Positions 35,694 to 44,724 are shown, counted from the stretch's first letter. The stretch is DNA of 64,000 bases from Pseudomonas sivasensis (GCF_013778505.1 NZ_JAAOWU010000018.1:48896-112895); one strand, 5' to 3'. Notes: a model not told the origin generated them from the letters alone. Made by a program: numbers and translations.

Positions 35694-36282
35694 TGAAGCG
35701 CTCCTCAATGATATCCCCCAGTACACACAGACGTTCTGAGCTGGCGCAGGCTTCACGGCTGATAAACAGCGTGTGGGTAGCCCTGTCGAACACCAGTTTT
35801 TCCTTATCGTCGCTCGACGAACCCTTCTGGATGATCAACAGGTCACCCGGCTCATTCGCACCCGGTATAGGGCGCTCCAGTCGCACGCCGATCAGGTTGT
35901 GGGAGGTGCCGAAGTAGTAAGTGAGCGGGAAGAGGGTAGCCAGTTCGCCAATGCGCTTATCCAGGTGCTGCATGACCTGGCTTTGCTTGAGCACCGGCAC
36001 GGCTGCGGGGTTCATGTTGCCTTGGGGCGAGGCACTGCTCTCGATGATTTCCTTGGCTTCAAAATCGATGGTCTCGATTTCTTCGTAGGACACGCCGAAG
36101 AAGTCGGAAATCTTGCGCAGGGTCGACTGCTGAACATTGACGACCTTGCCTTCGAGGATGTTGTAGATCGTAGTGCGGGTCAGGCCGGCGGCGTTGCACA
36201 GCGACAGCTGGGTCTCGCCACGGCTCTTGATCAAGTACTTGATGTTGCTCTTCAAATGCTCGGTTTTTTCTCGTCTGTGCAT
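35680..36282 (-). CDS. XRE-family regulator with S24-like C-terminal half
   Basis: This is a regulator of about 200 residues with an N-terminal XRE helix-turn-helix (about 10-65: TQLSLCNAAGLTRTTIYNIL, TLRKISDFFGVSYEE). The C-terminal half (GANEPGDLLIIQKG, HTLFISREA, CVLGDIIEE) looks like the beta fold of LexA/CI-type proteins without an obvious Ser-Lys dyad, so it may sense a ligand instead of self-cleaving. ATG 36282 is chosen over GTG 36285. It is upstream of and overlaps the VUT gene. Palindromes in the divergent region are likely operators. Confidence 0.82.
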   Translation of the reverse strand: MHRREKTEHLKSNIKYLIKSRGETQLSLCNAAGLTRTTIYNILEGKVVNVQQSTLRKISDFFGVSYEEIETIDFEAKEIIESSASPQGNMNPAAVPVLKQSQVMQHLDKRIGELATLFPLTYYFGTSHNLIGVRLERPIPGANEPGDLLIIQKGSSSDDKEKLVFDRATHTLFISREACASSERLCVLGDIIEERFNDHV

Positions 36283-36590
36283 CACGCGCTCACCACTTCC
36301 CTATAGTAAAAACCGTCGATCTTTGAAGACGCCGTATAGATTGTTTCAACAGTGAAACGCCCATCCAGGGCGTTTCATACGTCGCGGCGGGCGCAAGTGT
36401 TGCACGCGTGCGACCTAACAATAAAGTCCCGGATGCGAGGGATCCGCATTGCGCAAGGCAAATGGCCATCCGCTCGGTAAGGGGGGACAAAAGCGAACAT
36501 TTAAATTGGAAAATGTTTAATTTCCTGTTTAATTGAACGCCACGGTTCAGGACGAACTGATACGCAGCGACCAAGGAAAGGACACCCGCC
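36283..36590. promoter_or_regulatory. Divergent regulatory region with palindromes
   Basis: There is no gene here. GTTTCA-ACAG-TGAAAC (36343-36358) is followed by a perfect 10-bp palindrome TGAAACGCCC-N5-GGGCGTTTCA (36353-36377), so the half-site occurs three times. Nearer the SHMT-like gene, AACATTT-N8-AAATGTT (36496-36517) and two direct TGTTTAATT copies 12 bp apart (36514, 36526) lie in AT-rich DNA. They fit operators for the adjacent XRE regulator. Confidence 0.6.
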
Positions 36591-37946
36591 ATGGCATTCA
36601 ATACCGTACACCTGCAGGATCAGGCTGACCTGTTGCGCCGAGGCATGGCGGACCTGCGCGCAGAGGACCTGGAACTGGCGATGCTGCTGGACGCCGAAGT
36701 GGCACGCCAACATCGCACGCTGTCATTGGTCGCGTCCTCCTGTGCAGTCAAGCCTCGCACCCTGGCGGCTTCCGCGTCCGCACTGGTCAACGTTACTGCT
36801 GAGGGCGCGCCCGGCAAGCGTCATCGCGCCGGCTGCGAGAATGTCGATCTGGTTGAGTCCCTGGCGATCCGCAGGGCGCGTGAACTGTTCGACGCCCACT
36901 ACGCCGGCGTGCAATCGCACTCGGGTTCCAACGCCAACGCCCAAGTGTTGTCCGCCCTGCTTGAGCCGGGTGATACCTTGCTGGGCATGGCCCACGATCA
37001 CGGAGGTCACCTGACCCACGGCAGCCCCGCCGTGTTTACCGGGGCCTACTACAAAGCGATTCGCTACGGCACCACTGCCGAGGGCCTTATCGATTACGAG
37101 CAGGTGCGCAGCCTGGCGCTGGCCCATCGTCCACGGATCATCATTTGCGGCGCATCAGCTTATTCGCGTGTGCTGGATTTCGAGCGGTTTCGTGCGATTG
37201 CCGATGAAGCAGGCGCGATCCTGTTGGCCGATATTTCCCATATCGCAGGGCTGGTTGTGACCGGTCGCCACCCCAGCCCGATTAACGCGGCTCACGTCAC
37301 GACCACTTGCACTCACAAACAGTTGGGTGGCCCGCGTGGTGGGCTGATCCTGTCCGGTCGCGACGCCCATACCAAGGTGCCTGGCTTGAAGGCGACTTTC
37401 AGCCGTGTGCTGGATCAAGCCGTCTTCCCGCGTATGCAGGGCGCGCCGGCGGTCAATATGATCGCCGCAAAAGCCGCGGCGCTTGGCTACGCAATGACGG
37501 CGGAATTCGACGTTTGCATGGGGCGGGTTCGCGCTCTGGCCGACGAAGCGGCCTACGCGTTTCAGGCCCATGACTATGACGTGGTCGGTGGGCGCAGCGA
37601 AAACCATACGGTGTTGATTCGTTTGCGCGGGGACATGACCGGTGCCATCGCTGAGTCGGCGTTGGAAGGCTGCGGAATCGTTGTGAATAAAAGTCGCGTA
37701 CCCGGCGAGACCCGTTCGTCTGCCGTTGCCAGCGGCCTGTGTATTGGCACAGGTTCCATGGCGCAACGCAATGTGGATGCCGATGGCTGTCGGCAAGTCG
37801 TCGATCTGGTGTGCCGGGTACTCAACCAGGTGACGCCGCTTGGTGAATACGAGTACCACTTCGAGCCCACTGCGCAGGCGCAATTGCGCTCTGAACTTGA
37901 GCATTTGTGTGCCAAATACCCCATCGCGGACTATTGGGAGCACTGA
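36591..37946 (+). CDS. SHMT-like PLP enzyme with altered active site
   Basis: This 451-residue fold-type I PLP enzyme is related to serine hydroxymethyltransferase. Lys243 in VTTTCTHKQLGGPRGG binds PLP, Asp214 and His217 (LADISH) are in place, and the SHSGSNAN and MAHDHGGHLTHG loops match SHMT. However, the conserved Glu of the canonical IASEN motif is replaced (LVASSC, 46-51), and the tyrosines of the YPGKRYYGG loop are changed (APGKRHRAG). A different aldol reaction, such as on another acceptor or amino acid, is therefore possible. AAGGAAAGGA precedes the ATG. It is divergent from the XRE gene. Confidence 0.85.
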   Translation: MAFNTVHLQDQADLLRRGMADLRAEDLELAMLLDAEVARQHRTLSLVASSCAVKPRTLAASASALVNVTAEGAPGKRHRAGCENVDLVESLAIRRARELFDAHYAGVQSHSGSNANAQVLSALLEPGDTLLGMAHDHGGHLTHGSPAVFTGAYYKAIRYGTTAEGLIDYEQVRSLALAHRPRIIICGASAYSRVLDFERFRAIADEAGAILLADISHIAGLVVTGRHPSPINAAHVTTTCTHKQLGGPRGGLILSGRDAHTKVPGLKATFSRVLDQAVFPRMQGAPAVNMIAAKAAALGYAMTAEFDVCMGRVRALADEAAYAFQAHDYDVVGGRSENHTVLIRLRGDMTGAIAESALEGCGIVVNKSRVPGETRSSAVASGLCIGTGSMAQRNVDADGCRQVVDLVCRVLNQVTPLGEYEYHFEPTAQAQLRSELEHLCAKYPIADYWEH

Positions 37947-37955
37947 AAGCCCGCC

Positions 37956-38000
37956 CATGAAAAAGCCCCGTCGTCGAAAGTCGTACGGGGCTTTTTCATG
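37956..38000. terminator. Bidirectional terminator
   Basis: Sixteen-base arms CATGAAAAAGCCCCGT and ACGGGGCTTTTTCATG form a long perfect stem, with A- and T-tracts that would work in either direction. It follows the SHMT-like gene by 9 nt. Confidence 0.88.
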
Positions 38001-38091
38001 GGCGCTCGGTTAAATCCGCTGCGTATTGTCTCGTCATACTCACTTGTACGAGCAGTGCGAATCCATCATCCGCCTACAAGGAGTAGTCACC

Positions 38092-39186
38092 ATGGTCAGC
38101 GTTAGTCGTCGATCCCTTCTCGCCCTCAGCGCCGCCCTGCCTTTATTCGGGCGCCTGGATTGGGCGGTGGCCGCGTCGTCGGCAACCAAGACTGACAAGG
38201 TGCTGCTCAACTACAACGAAAGTCCCTACGGGCCCTCGGCAGCGGCCCGCGAAGCGATGCAGCGCGGCATCGACACTGCAGGGCGTTATCCGTACAAACA
38301 CATGTACGCCCTGGCCGAGTTATTTGCACAGCAACAAGGGATTGCCGAAGATCAAGTGGCGGTGTTTTCCGGCTCCATGGCCGCACTGCGCTACGCGGTG
38401 CTGGCGTTTACCAGCGAAACCCGGGGCCTGGTGATGGCGACGCCGTCCTACGAGGTACCACGCCAGGCCGCTAAATCGCGCAAAGCGCCGGTGAAAGAAG
38501 TGAACCTCAACGCCGAGCATGCCCACGACGTCCAGGCCATGCTCGCGGCTGACCCCCAGGCCGGCATGCTCTACCTGTGCAACCCCAACAACCCGACGGG
38601 CACCGTGACGCCGACCGAGGCCATCCGCCAGGCTTTGGCGAACAAACCCAAAGGCTGTGTGCTGGTGGTGGATGAGGCTTACATCGACTTCGCCGATACC
38701 CCAAGCGTGGTGAGCTGGGTCAAGGACAACGACGATCTGCTGGTGCTGCGTACCTTCTCGAAAATCTACGGCATGGCCGGCGCTCGCCTGGGCCTGGCGA
38801 TCGGCCATCCGGCGCTGCTGGAGCGCTTGGCGGTATTCGGCGGCGACAACGTCCCGGCCGGTTCGTCCTTGCTCGGCGGCCTCGCCAGCCTGGAAGATGT
38901 GAAGGTGCTGCCCCAACGCAAGGCGCTCAACGCGCAACTGCGCGAAGAAACCATCACCTGGCTTAAGGGCCGTGGCTTCACTTGCACGGCATCCCAGGCC
39001 AACTGCTTCATGATTGACGTGAAGCGCCCGGCAGAGCAGGTCATCGACACACTGGCCGCCCACGGCGTACTGATCGGACGAGTGTGGGAAAACTGGCCGC
39101 AGTGGGTGCGGGTCACGGTGGGGAATAAGCGGGAGATGGCGCGGTTTCGCGAAGTGTTTGCGGCGCAGATTCAGGGCGCCAGCTGA
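38092..39186 (+). CDS. Tat-exported HisC-like aminotransferase
   Basis: This 364-residue class I/II PLP aminotransferase resembles histidinol-phosphate aminotransferase. The PLP lysine is Lys224 (TFSKIYGMAGARLG), with NPNNPTG (164-170) and VVDEAYIDF nearby. Unusually it begins with a twin-arginine signal, VSRRSLLALSAALPLFG, followed by an Ala-rich cleavage region, so it should fold with PLP in the cytoplasm and be exported to the periplasm. AAGGAG lies upstream of ATG 38092. The periplasmic substrate is unknown. Confidence 0.9.
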   Translation: MVSVSRRSLLALSAALPLFGRLDWAVAASSATKTDKVLLNYNESPYGPSAAAREAMQRGIDTAGRYPYKHMYALAELFAQQQGIAEDQVAVFSGSMAALRYAVLAFTSETRGLVMATPSYEVPRQAAKSRKAPVKEVNLNAEHAHDVQAMLAADPQAGMLYLCNPNNPTGTVTPTEAIRQALANKPKGCVLVVDEAYIDFADTPSVVSWVKDNDDLLVLRTFSKIYGMAGARLGLAIGHPALLERLAVFGGDNVPAGSSLLGGLASLEDVKVLPQRKALNAQLREETITWLKGRGFTCTASQANCFMIDVKRPAEQVIDTLAAHGVLIGRVWENWPQWVRVTVGNKREMARFREVFAAQIQGAS

Positions 39187-39200
39187 TACCGCGCAAAAAA

Positions 39201-39224
39201 AATGTGGGAGAGGACTCCCACATT
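39201..39224. repeat. Half-REP hairpin
   Basis: Perfect 10-bp arms AATGTGGGAG and CTCCCACATT surround AGGA. It is a remnant of the REP family present at 20011, 24628 and 27636, placed between convergent genes. Confidence 0.65.
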
Positions 39225-39240
39225 GATCCGAGGGTGTTGG

Positions 39241-39957
39241 TTACTGCTGCGCGATGCTGTAACCCGCAAACGCCGTCTGCTGTTGCAGTGCAGTAATCAC
39301 GCTCTTGCGGCTCAGCGGCTGCTCGACGCCGGCGTTGTCCACAAAGCTTTCGACTTGCAGCTCGGCTTCATCGCCTTCACCCACAAAGCTGAAGCCCAGG
39401 AACTCGAACGCCTCGCGGTCGACGTTCAAGTTGGAACGTGGCGTGCGCAGCGGCAGCGTGACGCTGATGCCGTCCTTGCTGATCACAAACACTTCAGCTT
39501 CTTTCTTGGGGCGAGCCGCCTTGCCCTTGCCGGCGCTTGGGTTGCTGATGGCCTGGTGAGACTGGTTCAGCACCTTGAGGGCCAGGCCGTAGACCAGTTC
39601 CTGAAACTCGGGGTCGTCCTTGAAGCTGGACAGGATGCGGCTGATGGAGAATTTGCTGCTCAGGTCTTCCAGCGCGATGTTATCGGCGGCTTCGGCGTCC
39701 TTGAGCTGCTTGAGCTGGCCCATCAGGTCGTAGGCCTTGTCGTCGTCGAAGGCGTCGTGGGCCTGGCGGATGGCGACGCGCAGTTCGCGGATCTGGTCGC
39801 TTTCCTTGGAGGTGTGAAAGGCGTCCAGCACCATCTCGCTGATGATCTTGGCGGCTGGCACGTGCTGTGAAAGATTGATGGCGTTTTCGTATTCAGCTTT
39901 GGCGTGCAAGGCGACTACGGATTCTTCGGCGGAGTGTTCGGTGTAAGAATCGGACAT
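39241..39957 (-). CDS. Hypothetical cytoplasmic protein
   Basis: I do not recognise this 238-residue protein. Residues 1-140 are mostly helical and charged (AEYENAINLSQHVPAAK, SDQIRELRVAIRQAHDAF), then comes a basic linker GKGKAARPKKEAE, then a beta-rich domain (FVISKDGISVTLPLRTP, EAFEFLGFSFVGEGDEAEL). There is no signal peptide or membrane segment. A G-rich element shared with two other unknown genes lies 55-75 nt upstream of the start, so these genes may be co-regulated. The ribosome-binding site is weak. Confidence 0.75.
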   Translation of the reverse strand: MSDSYTEHSAEESVVALHAKAEYENAINLSQHVPAAKIISEMVLDAFHTSKESDQIRELRVAIRQAHDAFDDDKAYDLMGQLKQLKDAEAADNIALEDLSSKFSISRILSSFKDDPEFQELVYGLALKVLNQSHQAISNPSAGKGKAARPKKEAEVFVISKDGISVTLPLRTPRSNLNVDREAFEFLGFSFVGEGDEAELQVESFVDNAGVEQPLSRKSVITALQQQTAFAGYSIAQQ

Positions 39958-40012
39958 TGAAATTTCACTACTTCAGTAAACGGGGAAGACAAAAAAGCGT
40001 CGCGCATTTTCA

Positions 40013-40030
40013 GGGGGGAGGGGGATCAGG
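40013..40030. promoter_or_regulatory. Shared upstream element, copy C
   Basis: On the minus strand this reads CCTGATCCCCCTCCCCCC followed by TGAAA. It is the shortest of three related elements (59305, 63445) and, like them, precedes a leftward gene of unknown function. Confidence 0.45.
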
Positions 40031-40088
40031 TCAAGGCAGCACAATGCCCCTATCGCGGCGCAAGGCTGCCGACCGGCGGATACGGGCG

Positions 40089-41339
40089 TTAAACCAATTG
40101 CTTGAGGCACGCTTGAAGAATATCCAGTCCTTCTTCCAGCACCGCAGGCTCAATGGTCAGTGGCGCCAACAGGCGAATGATGTGCCGCGACCTGCCGCTG
40201 GGCATCAATAGCAACCCGGCGTCTCGCGCCAGGCTCAACAATTGGGTCAGTTGCTGAGGCGCTGGCGTGCCGTCGGTGCTGGTCAGTTCGATGCCGCGCA
40301 TGGCGCCGACGCCGGTCAGGCGGCCCAGGTACGGCGACAGGCGCTGCGAACGCCAGGCTTCATAACGGCCGACGATCGCTTCTTCCTGCTGCGAGCCCCA
40401 CTCCTGCAAATGCTCATCGGTCATTGCATCGAGGGTGGCCAGCGCCGCTGCGCAGGCAATGGGGTTGCCGGAGTACGTACCGCCCAACCCACCTTTGGGC
40501 AGGTTATCCATCAACGTCTTGCGCCCGACCACTGCGCCCAAGGGGACGCCGCCGGCGATGCTTTTGCCGAGCAGGATCAGGTCCGGTTCTATCCCCAGGC
40601 GCGAGAAGGCAAAACGCTGGCCGGTTCGGCCGAAGCCGGATTGGATTTCGTCAGCGATCAACAGGATGTCGTGTTCATCGCAAAAGCGCCGCAGCGCCTG
40701 AGCGAACTCGATATCCAAGGCGAGGAATCCGGCTTCGCCCTGCACCGGTTCGATGATGAAACAGGCTACGTCGCTGATATCGATTTCCACACTGAACAGT
40801 CGATCCATAGCCTTCAGTGCCTCAGCGCAGCTCACGCCGTTATCGGCGCTGGGGTAGGGCAGGTGATACACCGGGCCGGGCAGGACGCCGACCTTTTGTT
40901 TGTAGGGCGCCACTTTGCCATTGAGGTTGAGAGTGGCCAGGGTGCGGCCGTGGAAGGCACCGTCAAAGGCGATCACTGCAGTGCGGCCGGTGGCGCCGCG
41001 GACGATCTTCAAGGCATTTTCCGCGGCTTCCGCGCCGCTGTTGGTGAGCATGCCGCTGACGGGGTAGTTCACTGGGATAAACGCTGTCAGGCGATCCATG
41101 AGTTCGATGTACGGCGTGTGCGGCGCGGCGTTGAACGCATAGTGGGTCAACTTCGTCGCTTGTTCACGAAGAGCCTCCACCACACCGGGATGGCAATGGC
41201 CGAGGTTAAGCACGCCGATGCCGCCGACAAAATCGATATAGCGCTTGCCCGTGGTGTCCCAGACTTCGGCGTTCTTGCCGTGGCTGAGGCTGATGGGATG
41301 AACGATGGAAATCGACTGGCTGATGGTTTCGCGGCTCAT
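40089..41339 (-). CDS. Class III aminotransferase (2-aminoadipate/GABA type)
   Basis: This 416-residue omega-aminotransferase has the class III motifs TNSGAEAAENALKIV (99-113), FDGAFHGRT, the cofactor-site LIADEIQSGFGRTG near 227-240 and the PLP lysine Lys259 (LLGKSIAGG). Its N-terminus (ISQSISIVHPISLSHGKNAEVWD) closely recalls P. putida PP_4108, reported as the 2-aminoadipate aminotransferase of lysine catabolism; GABA or 5-aminovalerate are alternative substrates. It stands alone, without a lysine or GABA pathway partner in view. Confidence 0.88.
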   Translation of the reverse strand: MSRETISQSISIVHPISLSHGKNAEVWDTTGKRYIDFVGGIGVLNLGHCHPGVVEALREQATKLTHYAFNAAPHTPYIELMDRLTAFIPVNYPVSGMLTNSGAEAAENALKIVRGATGRTAVIAFDGAFHGRTLATLNLNGKVAPYKQKVGVLPGPVYHLPYPSADNGVSCAEALKAMDRLFSVEIDISDVACFIIEPVQGEAGFLALDIEFAQALRRFCDEHDILLIADEIQSGFGRTGQRFAFSRLGIEPDLILLGKSIAGGVPLGAVVGRKTLMDNLPKGGLGGTYSGNPIACAAALATLDAMTDEHLQEWGSQQEEAIVGRYEAWRSQRLSPYLGRLTGVGAMRGIELTSTDGTPAPQQLTQLLSLARDAGLLLMPSGRSRHIIRLLAPLTIEPAVLEEGLDILQACLKQLV

Positions 41340-41556
41340 GAATCTCGGACTCGGCAGTGGCGGGCGTCGTTTTATCTAAGCCGCAGGCCAGCCCTTGTCG
41401 CAAACGAAATAAAGTCGCCGGGTCATTCCAAATCGGAAGGAGCCGTTGCCAAAAGTCGTTTGTGGCAACGCGCTGAACCCGTCAAGCGCGGCCTCAATGC
41501 GCTGTGGAGCAGAGGCGGCATCCAGTACCCGCCGCCAGTACGTTGACGGGCTTGAC

Positions 41557-42569
41557 CTACTCCGACACCCCATCTTTCCCCGCCGCTTTGGCGCGATACA
41601 GTGCCTGGTCGGCACGCGCCATCAGGGCGGCGGGGGATTCATCCATGCGGCGCTCGGCCACGCCCAGGCTCAGGGTGACGGTGAGATCTCCGCGCATCGG
41701 GATCTTGCGCATCGTTCGGCAGATGTTCTCAGCCAGCGCCCTGGCGGTTTCCAGTGAGCTTTTGGGCAGCACCACCATAAACTCATCACCTCCCCACCGA
41801 GCCAGTAGGTCGCCTGGACGAATGCAGCTCTCCAGGCATTCCACGACGTGCACCAGGGTTTGGTCGCCCACGCCGTGGCCATGTCGGTCATTGATTGGTT
41901 TGAAGTCATCGATATCCACCGCGATCAATGCCAACGGCAGGCGAAAACGCTGTGCGCGGCCGCACTCTTCCAGCAGTACTTTTTCCAGGCGGTAGCGGTT
42001 GGCGACGAGAGTGAGGGCGTCCCGTTCGGCCAGGGAGCGGTTTTCGTTCAGCTGTAGTTGTAATTGCTGATTGACCCGCGACAGCTCGCGCGTCCGCTCG
42101 GCCACCAGTGCCTCAAGGGATGATTGCGTCGCTCCAACTGTTCAACGGAGGATTTGCGCAGATCGATGTCGCGATGGGCGCCCACCATCCGTGCTACCGA
42201 GCCGTCCTCATTGCGCGCAATGACATAGCCGCGATCCTCGATCCACAGGTAGCTGCCATCTTTTTTGCGGCAACGGTATTCGGTTTGGTAGTGAGGGGTA
42301 CGCTGGTGGACGTAGTCATCGAACACCGTCATCACGCGGGGATAATCGTCCGGATGGATAACGTTTTCCCAGGTAAACACGTTGTTTTCCAGGGAATGGC
42401 GAGGGTAGCCCAGCATTTCGTACCAGCCTGGGTTGCGGTAGACGAACCCGGTATTGGCGTTCCAGTCCCAGATGCCGTCGCTGACCAGCTCCAGCACGGC
42501 ATGCAACATGTCGGCGTTAAGGTGGGAAAAATCATGGTCCAGCGGGTTGTTGCCGGAAGTATCGTCCAT
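41557..42569 (-). pseudogene. PAS-GGDEF diguanylate cyclase interrupted by a frameshift
   Basis: The upstream half (from ATG 42569) encodes a PAS domain and its PAC motif (DGIWDWNANTGFVYRNPGWY, YRCRKKDGSYLWIEDRGYV) and then goes out of frame after EQLERRNH. The other frame continues as LEALVAERTRELSRVNQQL and a full GGDEF domain with RWGGDEF and an RPGD inhibitory site five residues before it. One base seems to be missing in or next to the GGG run at about 42117-42120. A GTG at 42105 could restart the GGDEF part alone, so the locus may be broken, split or a sequencing error. Confidence 0.85.
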
Positions 42570-42705
42570 CTGCGCATTCCTTGCGTGGGCAGGCGCCTAG
42601 GCCTGCCAATGTTGTCGCCGATACTCCGTGGCTGGGGCTACTGTACAGCAGGGATTAAACGCTTTGAATAGAGTGGGTATGCTGCTTTTGGGTGATGGCT
42701 ATTGG

Positions 42706-44604
42706 CTATTGTTGCGGCGCCACCATCCTCGTCCGAGGGTTGCCGTCCGCGTTGTGCTGGTAAATAGCCTCAGGCTGCCCCCGCTCGTTGAAAAACACTT
42801 GGCCAATTCCGGCCGAATTCCATAACCGTTCACCGGCTTCGGCATGTTCCGGGATATGGGGGACCACCTGCATGGTGCGGCGGCGAGTGAACCAGTTCAG
42901 GGGCGATCGCGGCGAATAAAGCCAGCGGTTGAGGCGGTCGAACCATTCCAGCAATCGAGGTGGGAATTCGTTCTTGATGCCGCTGCTGGTGATCTGCCAG
43001 ATTCTGGGGCCGGCGTTGCGGTGGCGGATCAGCACTTCATAGACAAACGAGTAGTGCACGTCGCCCGAGAGGATCACGTAGTTACCCGGCGTGCGCGAGT
43101 GGCGGAAGATGTTGAGGATGACCTGAGCTGCGCCGCGATGAGCCATCCAGTTCTCGGCGTCCACCAATAACGGATGGCCGCACCAACTGAAGATTTTTTG
43201 CACGGTCTCGATCAGCTTGACGCCAAAAATCGGCGCGGGAGAGACGATGATGGCTGAGGGATGATCGAGCAGCTCTTGTTGCAGTTCGCTCAAGGCTTCC
43301 CAGTCAAGGAGGCCTGATGGGTGCTTGAGCGTGAATTCGCTGCGCCAGCGCCGGGTGCGGGTGTCGAGCACCACCAAGGCCGGCGTTGTGGGCAGGACGT
43401 AATGCCACTGCTGGAACTTCAGCAGTGTCTCCACCAACTGGTCCTGCGCGAGCGCGTCCAAGTGATTGTCCTGCGTGTGGGTGACCAGCGTCTGCGTTTG
43501 GCCCACCAGCTCAACAAAGGCATCCGGGTTATTCCCCCAACCCTGGCACAGCAGGTAGGCGAGCAGTGCGTTACCTATGATGCGTTTGGAAAACGGATGG
43601 CCGTAGGCGGTTTCTTCCCATTGGGCGCTGAGGTTCCAGTCGTCGGTGATGTCGTGGTCGTCAAAGATCATCAGGGTGGAGAGGTGGGCAAATACCCGTG
43701 CTACGTCCGGCAAACCCTCACGGAATGTATCCAGCGTCACTTGCTCACGCACATAGCGCGATGACTCCTCGGCGCTCAGTTGCGGCGGTTGTGGGGTGAT
43801 CAGGTTCCAAGGGGCAGGCGACCACACCAGCAAGTACATCGCCATGACTTCGGCGAAGGTCACCAGATGGTTGTCGGCGGTGCTGCTGGTGAAAATCGGT
43901 TTTTTCACGCCGCCAAAAAAACGTTCACGCAGGGTCTCGTTGCTGTCCAGCGCCGGGAGCAGATCGGCGCGGTTGTAGTAGCTGGCGTGATGCCCGTAGA
44001 GGCTGGCGCTATCGTCTACCACGGCGCCTTCCAGGTATTCGTCGAACAGGCCCAGGCGCGCAATCAGCCCATGGATCGCGCGCAGCATCGGCCCGGCGAC
44101 ATCGTCGGCATACACTTGGTCGCCGCTCATCATCAACAAGGCCGGGCGCTCGGTTGGGTTCTGCGCATTGGCCAGCAGGCGATCAACGCAAAGCAGGCCT
44201 TCGTCGGCACTGTGGTGAGGTTTGCGGCACGAGCCGTGAACCAGTTGATGGATACGGCTGTGCAGCACGAAGTTCGGGTATTGGGCGTTGGCGTACAGCA
44301 AGTGGGGTGCCCACTGGGCTATGCCGGTGCCGTCGACGAGCAAGTCATAGTCGATGATCACATCCTGCGGCAGCGCCTTTTGCAGCCGTATATCAATCAG
44401 ATGGACAAACGCCTCGCGGCCCACCTGCACGACTTGGCATTGGTCCTGGCCCAGCGGGATATCCAGGTGCTGCTCGGCAGATTGCAGCCTCAGGGTCAGG
44501 GTTAATGCTCGGCTTCCCACCAGCCACAACACCAAGCGTTGGGGTTCCAGGCGCCGCAGCAGAGGGCCGGCGAGTACGGCGGGCAAGGTGTCGGGATGTG
44601 GCAT
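42706..44604 (-). CDS. PhoD-like metallophosphatase family protein
   Basis: This 632-residue protein belongs to the PhoD-like phosphatase superfamily. Metal-site motifs are MSGDQVYADD near residue 160, the downstream FDDHDITDDWN near 315 and LSGDVHYSFVYEVL near 510. There is no signal peptide, so unlike classical PhoD it should be cytoplasmic; its substrate is unknown. The N-terminal 120 residues form a beta domain (LVLWLVGSRALTLTLRLQS). It stands alone between the frameshifted GGDEF gene and a small protein gene. Confidence 0.87.
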   Translation of the reverse strand: MPHPDTLPAVLAGPLLRRLEPQRLVLWLVGSRALTLTLRLQSAEQHLDIPLGQDQCQVVQVGREAFVHLIDIRLQKALPQDVIIDYDLLVDGTGIAQWAPHLLYANAQYPNFVLHSRIHQLVHGSCRKPHHSADEGLLCVDRLLANAQNPTERPALLMMSGDQVYADDVAGPMLRAIHGLIARLGLFDEYLEGAVVDDSASLYGHHASYYNRADLLPALDSNETLRERFFGGVKKPIFTSSTADNHLVTFAEVMAMYLLVWSPAPWNLITPQPPQLSAEESSRYVREQVTLDTFREGLPDVARVFAHLSTLMIFDDHDITDDWNLSAQWEETAYGHPFSKRIIGNALLAYLLCQGWGNNPDAFVELVGQTQTLVTHTQDNHLDALAQDQLVETLLKFQQWHYVLPTTPALVVLDTRTRRWRSEFTLKHPSGLLDWEALSELQQELLDHPSAIIVSPAPIFGVKLIETVQKIFSWCGHPLLVDAENWMAHRGAAQVILNIFRHSRTPGNYVILSGDVHYSFVYEVLIRHRNAGPRIWQITSSGIKNEFPPRLLEWFDRLNRWLYSPRSPLNWFTRRRTMQVVPHIPEHAEAGERLWNSAGIGQVFFNERGQPEAIYQHNADGNPRTRMVAPQQ

Positions 44605-44690
44605 GCAGTAAAAGGCTCCGGCCAGGGTTGAACCGGAAAGATTAGCGCAACGGATGTCAGTGTTTTGTTAAGACGCGACGACCTACAAAG

Positions 44691-44716
44691 ACGAGGGGCA
44701 GTGCACTGCCCCTCGT
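44691..44716. terminator. Perfect palindrome after the small-protein gene
   Basis: Arms ACGAGGGGCAGT and ACTGCCCCTCGT abut around GC, a perfect 26-bp palindrome, with CTTTGT following on the minus strand. It lies 8 nt beyond the stop of the leftward small gene and likely ends its transcript. Confidence 0.65.
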
Positions 44717-44724
44717 ACGACGGT

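Noticed and set aside
41444..41470. Hairpin CGTTGCCA...TGGCAACG after the GGDEF gene as a terminator
   Set aside because: There is no T-tract on either side; it may be an operator, but nothing supports a specific regulator.
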